Source of the DNA: Thermoflexus hugenholtzii
GTDB taxonomy: Bacteria > Chloroflexota > Anaerolineae > Thermoflexales > Thermoflexaceae
Direction of reading: 5' to 3'
DNA length: 64,000 nucleotides
Assembly (NCBI RefSeq): GCF_018771565.1
Contig: NZ_CP076326.1
Coordinates: 930,001 to 994,000 of the forward strand
Shown: in pieces, positions 17,986 through 27,277 of the stretch
Layout of the letters: every line of letters starts with the position of its first letter
Numbering within the stretch: position 1 is the first letter of the stretch
Notes under the pieces: model-generated
Database searches by the model: none
What the model was told of the DNA's origin: nothing
The model's input: the letters and a program-made list of their open reading frames with translations, nothing else
Position numbers and translations under genes: made by a program

Positions 17986-18704
17986 CTCTGGTCCCCGCGG
18001 AACAGCTGAAAGGGCAGAAGCGATCGCCAGAGGGGCGCCTGTTCCAGGAGTCGCTCCAGGCGACCTCCCCAGGGGTGGTTCGACAGGAATGGGGGGAAGA
18101 AGCCGTAGTGGGCGATGGCGGTCAGCCGTAGCCCGGCCGGCTCCATCGCCTTCGAAATCACGGAAGGGCGCATGTTTAGGATCCCCCGCTCTGCCGCCCA
18201 CGACATCCCCGGTGTGATCAGGATCTGAAGATAGTAAAGGGGGTTGAGGGGGTTGGGCTCCAGGAAAACCACCCGCCCTCCCGGTCGCAGAAGCCGAGCC
18301 ATAGACGCAAAGGCCTGGCGCAGGTCCGCCAGATGATGCAGGACGAAGAATCCTACCAGCGCGTCATAGCGTCCGTGCAGCTCGGGAGGACAGCGGTGGA
18401 TGTCTGCGCAGTAGACCGGGATGCGGTATCGTCCGCCGTCGAATTCCTGCATCCGTTCGATCAGGAAGGGGGAGAGCTCCAGCCCCTCCACCCGGAGGCC
18501 GCGCTCGGCCAGCAGGAAGGCATGACGGCCCATCCCGCATCCCACATCCAGAATTCGCTCCCCCGGCCGGAGATCGCCGAAGCGGATGACCTCATCCACC
18601 TGACGGATCACGTAGGGTGTCCGCTCCGGCCACATCGTGCGCTTGATGCGACGTCCGAAATATTCCCGCTGGAGCTGGTTATGGATCTCGATGCGCTCCG
18701 ACAT
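17982..18704 (-). CDS. Class I SAM-dependent methyltransferase
   Basis: This is a 240-residue methyltransferase with the standard motif I (ILDVGCGMGRHAFLLAERG), an acidic ribose-binding residue after VEGLELS, and a post-motif region VGFFVLHHLAD...LRPGGRVVFLEPNP. The C-terminal part may contact membrane lipid or glycan substrates. I chose ATG 18704 (MSERIEIHNQ) with a ggaggag site; ATG 18773 is an alternative that would overlap the GT2 gene by about 95 nt. It sits between a GT2 and a GT39-like gene, so a methylated sugar or lipid is the likely product. Confidence 0.88.
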   Translation of the reverse strand: MSERIEIHNQLQREYFGRRIKRTMWPERTPYVIRQVDEVIRFGDLRPGERILDVGCGMGRHAFLLAERGLRVEGLELSPFLIERMQEFDGGRYRIPVYCADIHRCPPELHGRYDALVGFFVLHHLADLRQAFASMARLLRPGGRVVFLEPNPLNPLYYLQILITPGMSWAAERGILNMRPSVISKAMEPAGLRLTAIAHYGFFPPFLSNHPWGGRLERLLEQAPLWRSLLPFQLFRGDQR

Positions 18705-19479
18705 CGGCGCGCTTCGCTCCTCCAGAGAGATGGGTGCGCGGTTCTGGAAAGGCGAACGCGTCGGAGAGGCCAAGGAAGCGGGCTGGGTTACGTTTCAGCG
18801 CCCAGGCGGTGCGGAGGATGCGCCAGGCGAGCTGACAGCGCATGCCAGTCGTGTAGGCGGAGCGGCCGATTGGGCGAGGGGAGCGGTGGATCGGAACGAC
18901 CAGCGCGGGGAAGCCCGCACAGGCGATCAGCGTGGGCAAATGCGGCTCGGGCGCATCCCAGCGTCGCAGGGCCTCCGCCACTTGGCCTTCCATGAGGCAG
19001 AAGGTCCCCGCATCCACCGGAGCCCCGCAGATCCAGTGGAGGGCCCGCTTGAAGAGCCACGAGGTCAGCATCCGATCCAGCCGCTCGTATCGCCCGCGTC
19101 GTCCGGCGAAGACCACAAGGGCTCGGCCCTGCGCTTCCTCCATCACCTTTCGGAGAAGCGGAATGGCTTCCGGCGGGTCCTGCAGGTCCGCATCCATCAC
19201 GACCACATAACGCCCCCGGGTTTCGTGCAGGCCAAGCCAGATGGCCCGGTGCTGCCCGACGTTCCGAGGGAGATCCAGGATCCGGATCCGGGGATCCCGG
19301 GCAGCGAGCTCCCGCAGCACCCTTAGGGAGCCCTCGGGACAGGCATCGTGGACGGCGATCAGTTCCCAGGACCAGCCCACCCCGTCCAGGACGGATTGCA
19401 GGCGTGCATACAGGGGGTAGAGGGTTTCCCGGTTTCGGAAGACCGGAATGACCAGGCTGATCTCAGGTCGGATCTCCAT
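18679..19479 (-). CDS. GT2 family glycosyltransferase (polyprenyl-phosphate sugar synthase type)
   Basis: This is a 266-residue GT-A enzyme. It opens with SLVIPVFRNRETL and has the metal-binding motif VVMDADLQDPPEAIP, characteristic of dolichol-phosphate mannose synthase and ArnC-type enzymes that load a sugar on a polyprenyl phosphate. Unlike ArnC it has no C-terminal transmembrane pair. The real start is ATG 19479 (MEIRPEISLVIP); the longer open frame upstream shadows the epimerase gene, which it overlaps by 17 nt. It would supply the lipid-linked donor to the GT39-like protein downstream. Confidence 0.9.
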   Translation of the reverse strand: MEIRPEISLVIPVFRNRETLYPLYARLQSVLDGVGWSWELIAVHDACPEGSLRVLRELAARDPRIRILDLPRNVGQHRAIWLGLHETRGRYVVVMDADLQDPPEAIPLLRKVMEEAQGRALVVFAGRRGRYERLDRMLTSWLFKRALHWICGAPVDAGTFCLMEGQVAEALRRWDAPEPHLPTLIACAGFPALVVPIHRSPRPIGRSAYTTGMRCQLAWRILRTAWALKRNPARFLGLSDAFAFPEPRTHLSGGAKRADVGAHRDP

Positions 19480-20413
19480 GGCGCTGCATCCATTCCAGGG
19501 TCCTTCGCAGGCCGGCGGGCAGATCCCACCGGGGTGACCATTGCAGACGGCGTTGGGCCTTCCGGATATCCGCAACCCAGCAGGAGGTGTCTGGCGGGCT
19601 GGGAGGATGGGCGCCGATCCGCAGGCGAAGGGATCGGCCGGTGATAAATTCCACCCATGCGGCCACCTCCTCGTTGGTCCACTGGATGCCGGTGCCGATG
19701 TTGAAGGCTTCCCCCGGCCGGACCGATCGCGTGGCGGCGCGCAAGCATGCCTCCGCCACGTCCTCGACGAAGACGAAATCATGCCGGTAACCGGACGCGG
19801 TCAGGCGGACCTCCTCCCCGCTGAGGGCTGCGCGGAGCAGCGTGGGGATGAGCTGCTCCGGAGGCTCGCCGGGCCCATAGACGTAAAATGGGCGAAGGAT
19901 AACCGCGGGCAGTCCGAAGGCCCGGGCGTAAAAAGCCACCAGCAGGCTGGCTGTGGCCTTCGCAACCCCCCGGTCAGTTGTCGGGCGCAAGGGATCCCGC
20001 TCACGGATCGCCCGGGGATACGGGCCGTATTCCAGGGAGCTTCCGATGTGGATCAAGCGGGCGATCCCCACATCCCGCGCCGCCTCCAGCACGTGCGCGG
20101 TGCCCATGAGACTGGACCGCAGGAGCTCCAGGCGTTCCTCCGGCGTGCGTGGGTGCCCGCGCCGGACGGCGAGATGGAAAATCCAGCGGGGGCGCACGTT
20201 CGTTACCACCTCCCGCACCTCTCCCGCATCCAGGAGGTCCCCGCGGTGGATCGAAACCTGATCCATCATCCCGGCCAGGCGCCTGAGATCGGTGCCCGGT
20301 CGGACGATGAGGTGGACCCGCGCGCCGGCCTCCAGCAGGCGGCGCGTCAGGTGGGAGCCGATGAAGCCAGCCCCACCGGTGATCAGGATAGGCGCGCCCT
20401 GGAGATCGGCCAT
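19463..20413 (-). CDS. NAD-dependent epimerase/dehydratase-like protein lacking the catalytic Tyr
   Basis: This is a 316-residue extended SDR protein. The dinucleotide site ILITGGAGFIGSHLTRRLLEAG is intact, followed by the HLAV, SSLEYGP and RPFYVYGPGEPP segments typical of nucleotide-sugar epimerases. However, the usual YxxxK reads RGVAK: the Tyr codon is replaced by CGG, while Lys is kept. It may therefore be inactive, or use another general base. ATG 20413 (MADLQGAPILITGG) is the natural start. It overlaps both neighbours (aldolase upstream, GT2 downstream), placing it firmly in the glycan operon. Confidence 0.88.
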   Translation of the reverse strand: MADLQGAPILITGGAGFIGSHLTRRLLEAGARVHLIVRPGTDLRRLAGMMDQVSIHRGDLLDAGEVREVVTNVRPRWIFHLAVRRGHPRTPEERLELLRSSLMGTAHVLEAARDVGIARLIHIGSSLEYGPYPRAIRERDPLRPTTDRGVAKATASLLVAFYARAFGLPAVILRPFYVYGPGEPPEQLIPTLLRAALSGEEVRLTASGYRHDFVFVEDVAEACLRAATRSVRPGEAFNIGTGIQWTNEEVAAWVEFITGRSLRLRIGAHPPSPPDTSCWVADIRKAQRRLQWSPRWDLPAGLRRTLEWMQRHGDPT

Positions 20414-21225
20414 AAACTCACCATCCGATTGCGGTTTGAAAAGAAAGCGTCCGCTTCCTCGATGGCGCGCAGAAGCTCCTGATGCATAGCCTCCCGTGCC
20501 GGAAGCGGTTGCCGGAAAGCCTCCCGCAGCGCCTCCAGGATCCGTGGGATCTCCATCCGTGGATCCCGGCCCACGATATCCCGCAAGAAGGAACGCCGCA
20601 GGAACGAGAATGAACACCCCAGTCGGGCCATCTCCGCGATCAACAGGCGACAGGGGATGGGAAAACCGCGATCCGGAAGAGTGAGCCCCGCGAAGCCGAA
20701 GGGGATGGGGAAGGCGGACCGGACCCGCCCCACAATTCCATCTGGGATCGCCCGGAACGGGTTGGGGGTTCTTCGCTCGATGGCCAGATCGTGCAGCCCC
20801 AGGTAAGCCCGGGTGAGGGGGAGTTGAGCCAGGCGCTCGCAAATGGCCACTGCCTCTCGCGTTTCGATCAGGATCCCGACCCCACATCGCCCCTTCGCCC
20901 ACTCCAGGACACGCTCCACTTCCTCCACAGAGCGAACCATGGGGAGCAGGATCTCATCAGCACCGGCCTGCACAGCAGCCTCGATTTCCTTTTGGGTCCA
21001 AGGGCCGAAGGCGTTGATCCGGCACAGGACACGGGCAGCCGTGCAGGCACGAACCCGTCGCAGGTCCTCCAGGGTGTCGTGGTTGATCTGGGTGTCGAAT
21101 CCAGCTTGACGCTCCGCTTTGCCGATATATTCCCAGTCCACCACCGCTCCTGCTGCTCCACCCTCTACAGCGGCGCGGATTAGATCAACATCGGTAGAGA
21201 ACAGGAAAAGAGCGAAGTCCGTCAT
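20383..21225 (-). CDS. HpcH/HpaI-type aldolase / citrate lyase beta-like protein
   Basis: This is a 280-residue TIM-barrel protein. GAVVDWEYIGKAERQAGFDTQINHDTLEDLRRV, INAFGP, EILLPMVRSVEEVE and GILIETREAV follow the pattern of HpcH/HpaI aldolases and CitE-like enzymes, which bind Mg2+ and a pyruvate or acyl-CoA-like substrate with paired Glu and Asp. Its place at the head of a sugar/lipid operon suggests it makes or splits an acidic sugar or hydroxy acid used for decoration; that is inference. It overlaps the epimerase gene by 31 nt. Confidence 0.83.
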   Translation of the reverse strand: MTDFALFLFSTDVDLIRAAVEGGAAGAVVDWEYIGKAERQAGFDTQINHDTLEDLRRVRACTAARVLCRINAFGPWTQKEIEAAVQAGADEILLPMVRSVEEVERVLEWAKGRCGVGILIETREAVAICERLAQLPLTRAYLGLHDLAIERRTPNPFRAIPDGIVGRVRSAFPIPFGFAGLTLPDRGFPIPCRLLIAEMARLGCSFSFLRRSFLRDIVGRDPRMEIPRILEALREAFRQPLPAREAMHQELLRAIEEADAFFSNRNRMVSLWPISRARLS

Positions 21226-21277
21226 TCTGGATCAGGGTGTCGAAGGTCCTATATCGAACATCGGGCAGCGTAGCATC

Positions 21278-22027
21278 TTAGCACGCCTTGCGTGCCAAGG
21301 CCAACAGGGTGGATCCCCAGGGCCAAGGGATGTGGCGGCCAATTCCGATCTCGAGACGGAGGAGATGGGAAAGCATGCTGTTGAGGAGCGAAGGGGGGCG
21401 TTCCTCGATTTCCTGCAGCGAAGGGCGGAAGCGCCCCAGCCATCGGGTAAGGGCGATTAGAGGAAAGAGAAGGAACATATAAAAGCGCAGATCCACGATG
21501 CAGAATCCCGCTTCTTGGAGACGCTGGCGGAGCAACGCTCGGGTGTAACGGCGGCGGTGGCCGGCAGCCTCGTCCCGAGCGCTCCAGAGGCCAGGCACGG
21601 CAGGCACGGCGAGGATCAGCCATCCCCCCGGGGTTAGAACCCGCCACGCCTCCTGCAAAGCCTGCCGATCGTCCAGATGCTCCAATACGTCCAGACATAA
21701 GATGAGAGACACGCTCGCTGCCCGGAACGGAAGGCGCTCCGCGTCTCCCTGCACGCCGGAGAGGGTGGGATGGTAGGCGCGAAGCCGGGCCAGGGCTGGA
21801 GCCAGCGAATCGAGGCCAATTGAGCGGACTCCCTTTGAGGCCAACCAACGGACCATCCATCCGGTTCCGCAACCAATATCCAAAACCCTCTCGCTGTGGG
21901 AAAGAGCAATGCGAGTCAGCCAGCTTTCAATATAAGCCTGGCGCCCGCGAAACCAGAAGTGCCACTCCTCCATACGCGCGATGCGTTCCAGGCGCTCGGG
22001 GCTGAACGAGTGGGTAGCACCTTCCAC
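21278..22027 (-). CDS. Class I SAM-dependent methyltransferase (Methyltransf_11 type)
   Basis: This is a 249-residue methyltransferase. Motif I is VLDIGCGTGWMVRWLASKG, the acidic residue lies in IGLDSLAPAL, and motifs II/III are ILCLDVLEHLDD and LTPGGWLILAVPAVPGLWS. The N-terminal EEWHFWFRGRQ and the RRRYTRALLRQRLQEAGF segment are typical of methyltransferases near polysaccharide loci. A hydrophobic stretch (YMFLLFPLIALTRWLG) may attach it to the membrane. It lies 23 nt after the hydrogenase maturation protease gene on the same strand, and so may be at the tail of that transcript or the start of the glycan unit. Confidence 0.88.
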   Translation of the reverse strand: MEGATHSFSPERLERIARMEEWHFWFRGRQAYIESWLTRIALSHSERVLDIGCGTGWMVRWLASKGVRSIGLDSLAPALARLRAYHPTLSGVQGDAERLPFRAASVSLILCLDVLEHLDDRQALQEAWRVLTPGGWLILAVPAVPGLWSARDEAAGHRRRYTRALLRQRLQEAGFCIVDLRFYMFLLFPLIALTRWLGRFRPSLQEIEERPPSLLNSMLSHLLRLEIGIGRHIPWPWGSTLLALARKAC

Positions 22028-22050
22028 TGGTTAGCGTCTCTCCTGCGAGA

Positions 22051-22533
22051 TCAACAGGATGTTTGGGTGAGGCGAGCGATCAGGCGCTCCAGCCGGCGGA
22101 GGAGGCGGCGGGCGCCGGCCTCCACGGCGGGGGACAGCCCCTCTCCGAACCCGAAGTCCGCCCCGATGATCCCATAGAGGATCACCCGTCGGGGGGACGG
22201 CCCCAGCGTCCGGGCCAGGGCGATGGCTTCCACCAGATCCAACCCGTGGGTGGAGAACCCGCGTGGACGGAGATCCGTCCGGAGGCGCTCCTCTCGGATC
22301 CGAAGGAGTGTTCCGGGCGGCGCATCGGCCTCCACCGCGTCCACAATCCAGGCGATCTCCGCCCCCTCCCATGCCTCGGCCAGCCTCATCGGGTCCGGGA
22401 GCTCCATCCGGATGGCCCGGAGATCCGGCCAGCTCCTTCCTCGAAGCTGAGCGGCCACCCACGGGCCGACCCCATCATCCCTTCGCATCGGATTCCCGAG
22501 GCCGATGAGCACCCAACGGGGACCCGCGTTCAT
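22051..22533 (-). CDS. Hydrogenase maturation protease (HycI/HyaD family)
   Basis: This is a 160-residue endopeptidase that trims the C-terminal tail of the NiFe large subunit after nickel insertion. The start [20 protein letters not shown] is the family hallmark, with the nickel-sensing Asp in RRDDG; a second conserved acidic residue is in IVDAVEA, and the His in STHGLDL completes the metal site. The ATG at 22533 overlaps the stop of the large-subunit gene (ATGA), the usual arrangement of a dedicated protease with its substrate. Confidence 0.92.
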   Translation of the reverse strand: MNAGPRWVLIGLGNPMRRDDGVGPWVAAQLRGRSWPDLRAIRMELPDPMRLAEAWEGAEIAWIVDAVEADAPPGTLLRIREERLRTDLRPRGFSTHGLDLVEAIALARTLGPSPRRVILYGIIGADFGFGEGLSPAVEAGARRLLRRLERLIARLTQTSC

Positions 22534-23828
22534 TCCTCCACAAGCTCCAGCCGCAGGAAGTGCGTGGCGCAGGAGATGCAGGGATCGTAGTTCCGGATGG
22601 CCTGCTCGCAGCGCCATGTGAGCGCATCCCGGGGCAGGGAGAGCAGCTGCGGCACCAGTTTGCGCAGATCGTCCTCGATGCGGCGCTGGTTCTGGGAGGT
22701 GGGCGGGATGATCCGCGCTTCCTCGATGAGGCCCTCCGCGTTGACCCGATAGCGGTGATACAGAAGCCCCCGTGGAGCCTCGCTGGCCCCAAAGCCGGTC
22801 CCCGCCCGGACCTCGAAGGGCTCAAAGGGGCGATCCGGCGGCTCATAACGGTCGATGAGGCGCAGGGCCTCCTCGCAGGCGTGGATGACCTCGATGCCGC
22901 GGACGAGAAGACTGCGGAAGGGGTTGCGCACCGGTGGCGTCAGACCGATGGATACCGCCACCTCCCGGGCCAGGGGGGAGAGCTGGGAGAAGTTCAGGTT
23001 GAACCGGGCCAGGGGGCCGACCATATAGCTGCCGCGCCCCCGGATCACCGCGTGCAGGGCGTTGCTGTAGGGCACGTGGATCTCCTCGATGATCTCCTCA
23101 AAGGCGGAGACCGGGGCCAGCAACCCGTGGCTGAAACGAACCTGACCCTCCAGGATGGCGTATTCCTCGGGATGATAAAGGGCCACGAACTCGTAATCCT
23201 CCTCGAACTCCGGGAACTCCAGACCGGCCATCCAGCGGAGGGCTTCGATCATGAGATCGCGAGCGCGGGCAAGCTCCTCTTTGTGTTCCAGGAGGGCGCG
23301 GCGCGATGGGACGGAATAGAATCCCCCGACGCGGACGTTGATGGGGTGAACCTCGCGGCCGCCGATGCGGGCCATCAGGGCGTTCCCCGCCTTCTTGATC
23401 TGAAGCCCCTTCTGCACCCAATCCGGATGATCCCGGGCCATGTGGAGGGCGCTCTCATAACCCAGGAAGTCCGGCAGGTGCAGCAGAAACATGTGGAGGG
23501 CATGGCTTTCGATCCATTCCCCGTAGTAAAGCAGCAACCGCAAGTCCCGGAGGGAGCCTCCCACGGACAGGCCGAGGAGGCTTTCCAGGGCGTTGCACGC
23601 GCTCATCTGGTAGGCCACGGGGCAGATCCCGCAGATCCGCGCCGTGATGTCCGGCGCCTCCTCCAGGCGGCGGCCTCGCAGGAAGGCCTCGAAGAACCGC
23701 GGGGGCTCATAGATCTCCAGGCGGAGCTCACGCACCTGTCCGTTATGAACCCGCAGGTGCAGGGCGCCTTCCCCTTCCACCCGCGCCAGGGCCTCAACCC
23801 GAACGGTCAGCTTCCGCGATCCCGGCAT
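22530..23828 (-). CDS. hydA: Group 3b NiFe hydrogenase large (alpha) subunit
   Basis: This is the 432-residue catalytic subunit of a cytoplasmic NAD(P)-linked sulfhydrogenase-type enzyme. The NiFe ligands are visible: RICGIC (Cys66, Cys69) near the N-terminus and DPCISCATH (Cys417, Cys420) near the end. The short tail FLRLELVEE after His423 is the part removed by the maturation protease encoded next. ATG 23828 gives [21 protein letters not shown]; longer open frame upstream shadows the delta gene, which it overlaps by 35 nt. The subunit order beta-gamma-delta-alpha matches the Pyrococcus hydBGDA system. Confidence 0.95.
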   Translation of the reverse strand: MPGSRKLTVRVEALARVEGEGALHLRVHNGQVRELRLEIYEPPRFFEAFLRGRRLEEAPDITARICGICPVAYQMSACNALESLLGLSVGGSLRDLRLLLYYGEWIESHALHMFLLHLPDFLGYESALHMARDHPDWVQKGLQIKKAGNALMARIGGREVHPINVRVGGFYSVPSRRALLEHKEELARARDLMIEALRWMAGLEFPEFEEDYEFVALYHPEEYAILEGQVRFSHGLLAPVSAFEEIIEEIHVPYSNALHAVIRGRGSYMVGPLARFNLNFSQLSPLAREVAVSIGLTPPVRNPFRSLLVRGIEVIHACEEALRLIDRYEPPDRPFEPFEVRAGTGFGASEAPRGLLYHRYRVNAEGLIEEARIIPPTSQNQRRIEDDLRKLVPQLLSLPRDALTWRCEQAIRNYDPCISCATHFLRLELVEE

Positions 23829-24597
23829 AGCGCTCTCCTGCCTCCTTGAAGGCGGGTGCATAGGCGTTGAACGTGCGGAGCAGCCGCACCAGGTCCGGCG
23901 CGGCCAGCCCGCGCGCGAGCAACCAGTCCCCCAGGCTGTGCGGGTTGGGGGTCTCCATCGGACCGAAGCATCCATAGCAGCCGCGGCGATACGCCGGGCA
24001 CAGGGCCCCGCAGCCGGCCTGGGTGATCGGGCCCAGGCAAGGGGTGCCCTGGGCGACCATCACGCAAACCGTCCCGCGGCGCTTGCATTCGACGCACACG
24101 CTGTAGTTCGGGATTTGGGGCCGTCGTCCGTTCAGGAAAGCGCTGATCAGCTCCAGCAGGGGGCCTTTCCCGATCGGGCAGCCCCGCAGCTCGAAATCCA
24201 CCGGCACGTAGGCGGAGGCGGGCAGGGATTTCTCCAGGGTGCGGATGTATTCCGGTCGGGCGTAGACCTGCTCCATGAACTCTCGCACATCGGCGAAATT
24301 GCGCAGGGCCTGGATCCCACCGGCGGTGGCGCAGGCCCCGATGGTCACCAGGAAGCGGCTCTGGCGCCGGATCTCCCGGATCTGTTCCACCTGCTCCGGG
24401 GTGGAGATGCTTCCCTCCACCAGGGAGAGGTCGTAGGGCCCGCGCACGACTGCCCGGGAGGCTTCCAGGAAGTATGCGATCTCCAGCTCATCCGCCAGGG
24501 TGAGCAGCTCATCCTCGCAGTCCAGGAGGGTCAGCTGGCAGCCATCGCAGGAGGCGAACTTCCAGACCGCCAGCTTGGGCTTGCGACGACGCGCCAT
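23794..24597 (-). CDS. hydD: Group 3b NiFe hydrogenase small (delta) subunit
   Basis: This 267-residue subunit carries the iron-sulfur clusters that conduct electrons from the NiFe site. The proximal cluster ligands start with [12 protein letters not shown] (Cys17, Cys20), and further cysteines follow in GACATAGG and [10 protein letters not shown]-terminal Cys-rich stretch ([32 protein letters not shown]) serves two additional clusters. There is no Tat signal, as expected for a cytoplasmic group 3 enzyme. It overlaps the alpha gene by 35 nt and starts 43 nt after the gamma gene. Confidence 0.94.
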   Translation of the reverse strand: MARRRKPKLAVWKFASCDGCQLTLLDCEDELLTLADELEIAYFLEASRAVVRGPYDLSLVEGSISTPEQVEQIREIRRQSRFLVTIGACATAGGIQALRNFADVREFMEQVYARPEYIRTLEKSLPASAYVPVDFELRGCPIGKGPLLELISAFLNGRRPQIPNYSVCVECKRRGTVCVMVAQGTPCLGPITQAGCGALCPAYRRGCYGCFGPMETPNPHSLGDWLLARGLAAPDLVRLLRTFNAYAPAFKEAGERYAGIAEADRSG

Positions 24598-24640
24598 CGC
24601 GTCCTCCTTCCCGGTTTTGGATCGAAACGAACGCGAGCCC

Positions 24641-25504
24641 TTACAGCTCCCGCACCTCCAGGAGCGGGCGGACGCGGCCCAGGGGGAACACCGGGCCGTC
24701 CCGACAGATGAAGACGGGGCCGAACTGGCAGTGGCCGCAGAACCCCAGGGCGCACTTCATGTTCCGCTCCAGGGACAGGAAGATGCGCTCCGGGGGCACC
24801 TTGCGATCCTCCAGCTCGCGGGCCGCCACACGCATCATGACCTCGGGGCCGCACATCAGAATGAACGCCTTCCGGAAATCCAGCAACCGCTCGGCCAGAG
24901 GGAGCAGCGTGGTGACCACCCCGATGTGCCCCCGCCAGGCTTCGTCCCCGCGGTCCACCGTCACGAAGACCTGCAGATCCAGCCGCCCCCGCCAGCGTTC
25001 CAGCTCCGCCGGATACAGCAGGTCAGCGGGCGTGCGGGCTCCATAGAGGAGCACCACCTGCTCGTATTCGGAGCGATGAGCCAGGATGTGCTGGAGGGCG
25101 GGACGCAGGGGTGCCAGCCCGATGCCCCCGGCGAGGATCAGGATGTCGTGCCCCCTGGCCTCCTCAAGGGGCCAGCCCTTCCCGAAGGGACCCCGCACGC
25201 CCACCACGTCGCCTTTCCGGAGCCGAGCCAGGGCCCGCGTGACGGATCCGACCGCCCGCACCGTGTGCTCCAGGTCTCCGCTGCGGGGATGGACCCCGCT
25301 GATGGAGATCGGGACCTCGCCGATGCCGAACAGGTAGAGCATGTTGAACTGGCCGGGCTGGAAAGCCGGTGGGCGGCCCTCCGGAGGGCGCAGGCGCAGC
25401 GTCACCGTATCCCCGGTCTCCCGGCGGATCCCGGTGACCGGATAGGGGGCGGGGAGGAAGCGTTCCAGCGTCGGCGCCGATGGGTGGGTGGTAGAAGAGA
25501 TCAT
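24641..25504 (-). CDS. hydG: Group 3b hydrogenase gamma subunit (FAD/NAD(P)-binding diaphorase)
   Basis: This is a 287-residue ferredoxin-reductase-fold subunit that exchanges electrons with NAD(P)H. Residues ~15-105 form the FAD-binding barrel ([22 protein letters not shown]), and ~110-230 the nucleotide domain ([24 protein letters not shown]). The C-terminal [19 protein letters not shown] holds a 2Fe-2S motif with CX4CX2CX8C spacing. ATG 25504 overlaps the stop of the cNMP-binding gene (ATGA); the in-frame extension upstream is shadow. The cofactor preference (NADP is usual in group 3b) is not decided by the sequence. Confidence 0.94.
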   Translation of the reverse strand: MISSTTHPSAPTLERFLPAPYPVTGIRRETGDTVTLRLRPPEGRPPAFQPGQFNMLYLFGIGEVPISISGVHPRSGDLEHTVRAVGSVTRALARLRKGDVVGVRGPFGKGWPLEEARGHDILILAGGIGLAPLRPALQHILAHRSEYEQVVLLYGARTPADLLYPAELERWRGRLDLQVFVTVDRGDEAWRGHIGVVTTLLPLAERLLDFRKAFILMCGPEVMMRVAARELEDRKVPPERIFLSLERNMKCALGFCGHCQFGPVFICRDGPVFPLGRVRPLLEVREL

Positions 25505-25980
25505 GGCGTCCTCCGCTCCGGCGGGGCATAGAGATCCAGCAGCTGCAGGCGGGTCGCTTTCAAGCGGCCGGCGACCACGGCGAGCAGGCGGCTCAGGATC
25601 CAGGCGGCGAGGGCGCAGTCCTGGCTCATCCGGGCCCGGAGGGCGGCGGCGTCCAGGACCACGGCGGTGGTTTCGGCGAGGGCGCGGGCGTCGAACTCCC
25701 AGCGGTAAGGCGGGAGCGCCCACGACCAGCCGACCACTTCCCCCGCGCTCACGGTTTGCAGGCGCAGGGTTCCCCGCTCGGGCACGAACATCTCGATGGC
25801 CACCAGGCCATCCACGATGAGGAAGAAGGCATCGGCAGCACGTCCCTCCCGCAGCAGCAGCGCGTCCGGCGGGTAGGTCTGCAGCCGCGCCATCTCCGCC
25901 AGGACCTCTTTCCAGGCCTCCTCCATGTCGTGGGTGAAGGGATGCTGGCGCAGGGCTTCCAGGATCGCCGCTTTGGACAT
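25501..25980 (-). CDS. Cyclic-nucleotide-binding-domain protein inside the hydrogenase operon
   Basis: This 159-residue protein is almost entirely one CRP-like cNMP-binding beta-barrel ([26 protein letters not shown], then [29 protein letters not shown]) plus a C-terminal helix. No DNA-binding helix-turn-helix follows, so it is probably not itself a transcription factor. The position in the operon, between beta and gamma and joined to gamma by ATGA, suggests it senses a ligand and regulates the enzyme complex directly. Similar stand-alone domains occur in other bacterial group 3b loci. The canonical phosphate-binding RxxR/SA motif is altered, so the ligand may not be cAMP. Confidence 0.87.
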   Translation of the reverse strand: MSKAAILEALRQHPFTHDMEEAWKEVLAEMARLQTYPPDALLLREGRAADAFFLIVDGLVAIEMFVPERGTLRLQTVSAGEVVGWSWALPPYRWEFDARALAETTAVVLDAAALRARMSQDCALAAWILSRLLAVVAGRLKATRLQLLDLYAPPERRTP

Positions 25981-25984
25981 CGGA

Positions 25985-27139
25985 TCACCTCCTCTCCGCC
26001 TCGAGGGTGGCGCCGTCGGTCCTGCGGATGGCGGCCACCTCTTCGGTCAGATCGATCCCTACCGGGCACCAGGTGATGCAGCGCCCACAGCCGACACATC
26101 CCGAGGTCCCGAACTGCTCCCACCAGGAGGCCAGCTTGTGGGTCAGCCACTGGCGGTAACGGGCCTTCGCGCTCTGGCGGATGGGGCGGCCGGCGGTGTA
26201 GGTGAACTCTGTGGTGAAGCACGAATCCCAGCGGCGCACCCGCTCGGCCCGGGTGCCGGTGAGATCGCTGATGTCCTCCACAGTGAAGCAGAAGCAGGTG
26301 GGACAGACCATGGTGCAGTTCCCACAGGTGAGGCAGCGCTGGGCCACCTCCTCCCAGCGGGGATGCTCCAGGTTGCGGTAGAGCAAGGCGGGCAGGTCGG
26401 TGGTGTCCATCTGCCGGCCCATGGCGCGGGCGGTGGAGGCGAGTTGCGCCTCCACCGCGGCCCGGTCGGCCTCGGTGGCGGGGGCGCAGGGGATGCCGGC
26501 CATCAACGCCGCGCCCCGCTCCGTCCCGATCTCGACGATGAAGGCCTCCGCCAGCTCCGTGAGGATGAGGTCCGCGCCCGGTGGGGCCTTGGGCCCGGTG
26601 CCCATGGAGGCGCAGAAGCACGTGCCGCCGGCGACGGCGCACTGCACTGCGATCAGGAAAACTCCCTCCCGGCGGGCCTGATACGCCGGGTCCACATACG
26701 GCCCGCTCATGAACACCCGATCCAGGATCGCGATGGCGTGAAGCTCGCAAGCCCGGACCCCCAGGAACGCATAGCGGGGCGCAGGATCCGAGGGGGCGAT
26801 CCACTCGAACCCCGCGCCGTTGCGGCGAGCCCGGCCCAGGGAGAGGACCGGGGGATGCAGGAAGCGCTTCCAGGAATAGGGTCCCACCGCATAGCCGAAG
26901 AAGGAAGAATCCTCCCGACGCTTCAGACGATAGCGTCCGCCGTCCTGCTCATCCGTCCATCCAATGGGGAGATCCGAGATCTGGTGGATCTCATCGTAAA
27001 CGATGGCCCCTTCCCGGATGCAAGGGCCGATGACGGTGTAGCCCTGCCGGCGGAGCGCATCGATCAGGTCCTGCAATCGGGCTTTCTCCATCCGCCACAT
27101 CGAGCTCGGAGTGGGGATCGGGGCTTCGGGGTTTGCCAT
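25985..27139 (-). CDS. hydB: Group 3b hydrogenase beta subunit (4Fe-4S electron-transfer subunit)
   Basis: This 384-residue protein belongs to the sulfhydrogenase beta / anaerobic sulfite reductase A family. The N-terminal two thirds have the family's [17 protein letters not shown]. Two ferredoxin-type cluster motifs close the protein: [14 protein letters not shown] and [12 protein letters not shown]. It passes electrons between the delta clusters and gamma, and in archaeal homologues is linked with sulfur reduction. ATG 27139 has a strong gggaggag ribosome site; the alternative ATG 27163 is less supported. It is the first structural gene of the operon and is preceded by a CRP/FNR-type palindrome at 27244-27263. 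Confidence 0.94.
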   Translation of the reverse strand: MANPEAPIPTPSSMWRMEKARLQDLIDALRRQGYTVIGPCIREGAIVYDEIHQISDLPIGWTDEQDGGRYRLKRREDSSFFGYAVGPYSWKRFLHPPVLSLGRARRNGAGFEWIAPSDPAPRYAFLGVRACELHAIAILDRVFMSGPYVDPAYQARREGVFLIAVQCAVAGGTCFCASMGTGPKAPPGADLILTELAEAFIVEIGTERGAALMAGIPCAPATEADRAAVEAQLASTARAMGRQMDTTDLPALLYRNLEHPRWEEVAQRCLTCGNCTMVCPTCFCFTVEDISDLTGTRAERVRRWDSCFTTEFTYTAGRPIRQSAKARYRQWLTHKLASWWEQFGTSGCVGCGRCITWCPVGIDLTEEVAAIRRTDGATLEAERR

Positions 27140-27243
27140 GGCGCTCTCCTCCCTGGAAACCAAAGGCTGGGCGGAAGTCCGGGCGCTCCCTTACTATGAT
27201 GCGCTTTCCCGCCTGGGGAAGCCAGTGAGAAAGCACAGGACAA

Positions 27244-27263
27244 ATTGTGATTTTGTTCACAAT
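27244..27263 (-). promoter_or_regulatory. Perfect CRP/FNR-type operator upstream of hydrogenase operon
   Basis: The sequence ATTGTGATTTTGTTCACAAT is a full palindrome with six-base spacing, matching the CRP consensus TGTGA-N6-TCACA exactly. It lies ~105 nt before the beta-subunit ATG, in the gap after hypE. On the minus strand a -10-like CATAGT at 27198-27193 with no good -35 places the operator roughly 60-70 nt upstream of a likely transcription start, a class I activator position. No CRP-family regulator with a helix-turn-helix is encoded in this window. Confidence 0.75.
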
Positions 27264-27277
27264 CCGTAGGCTTCTGC

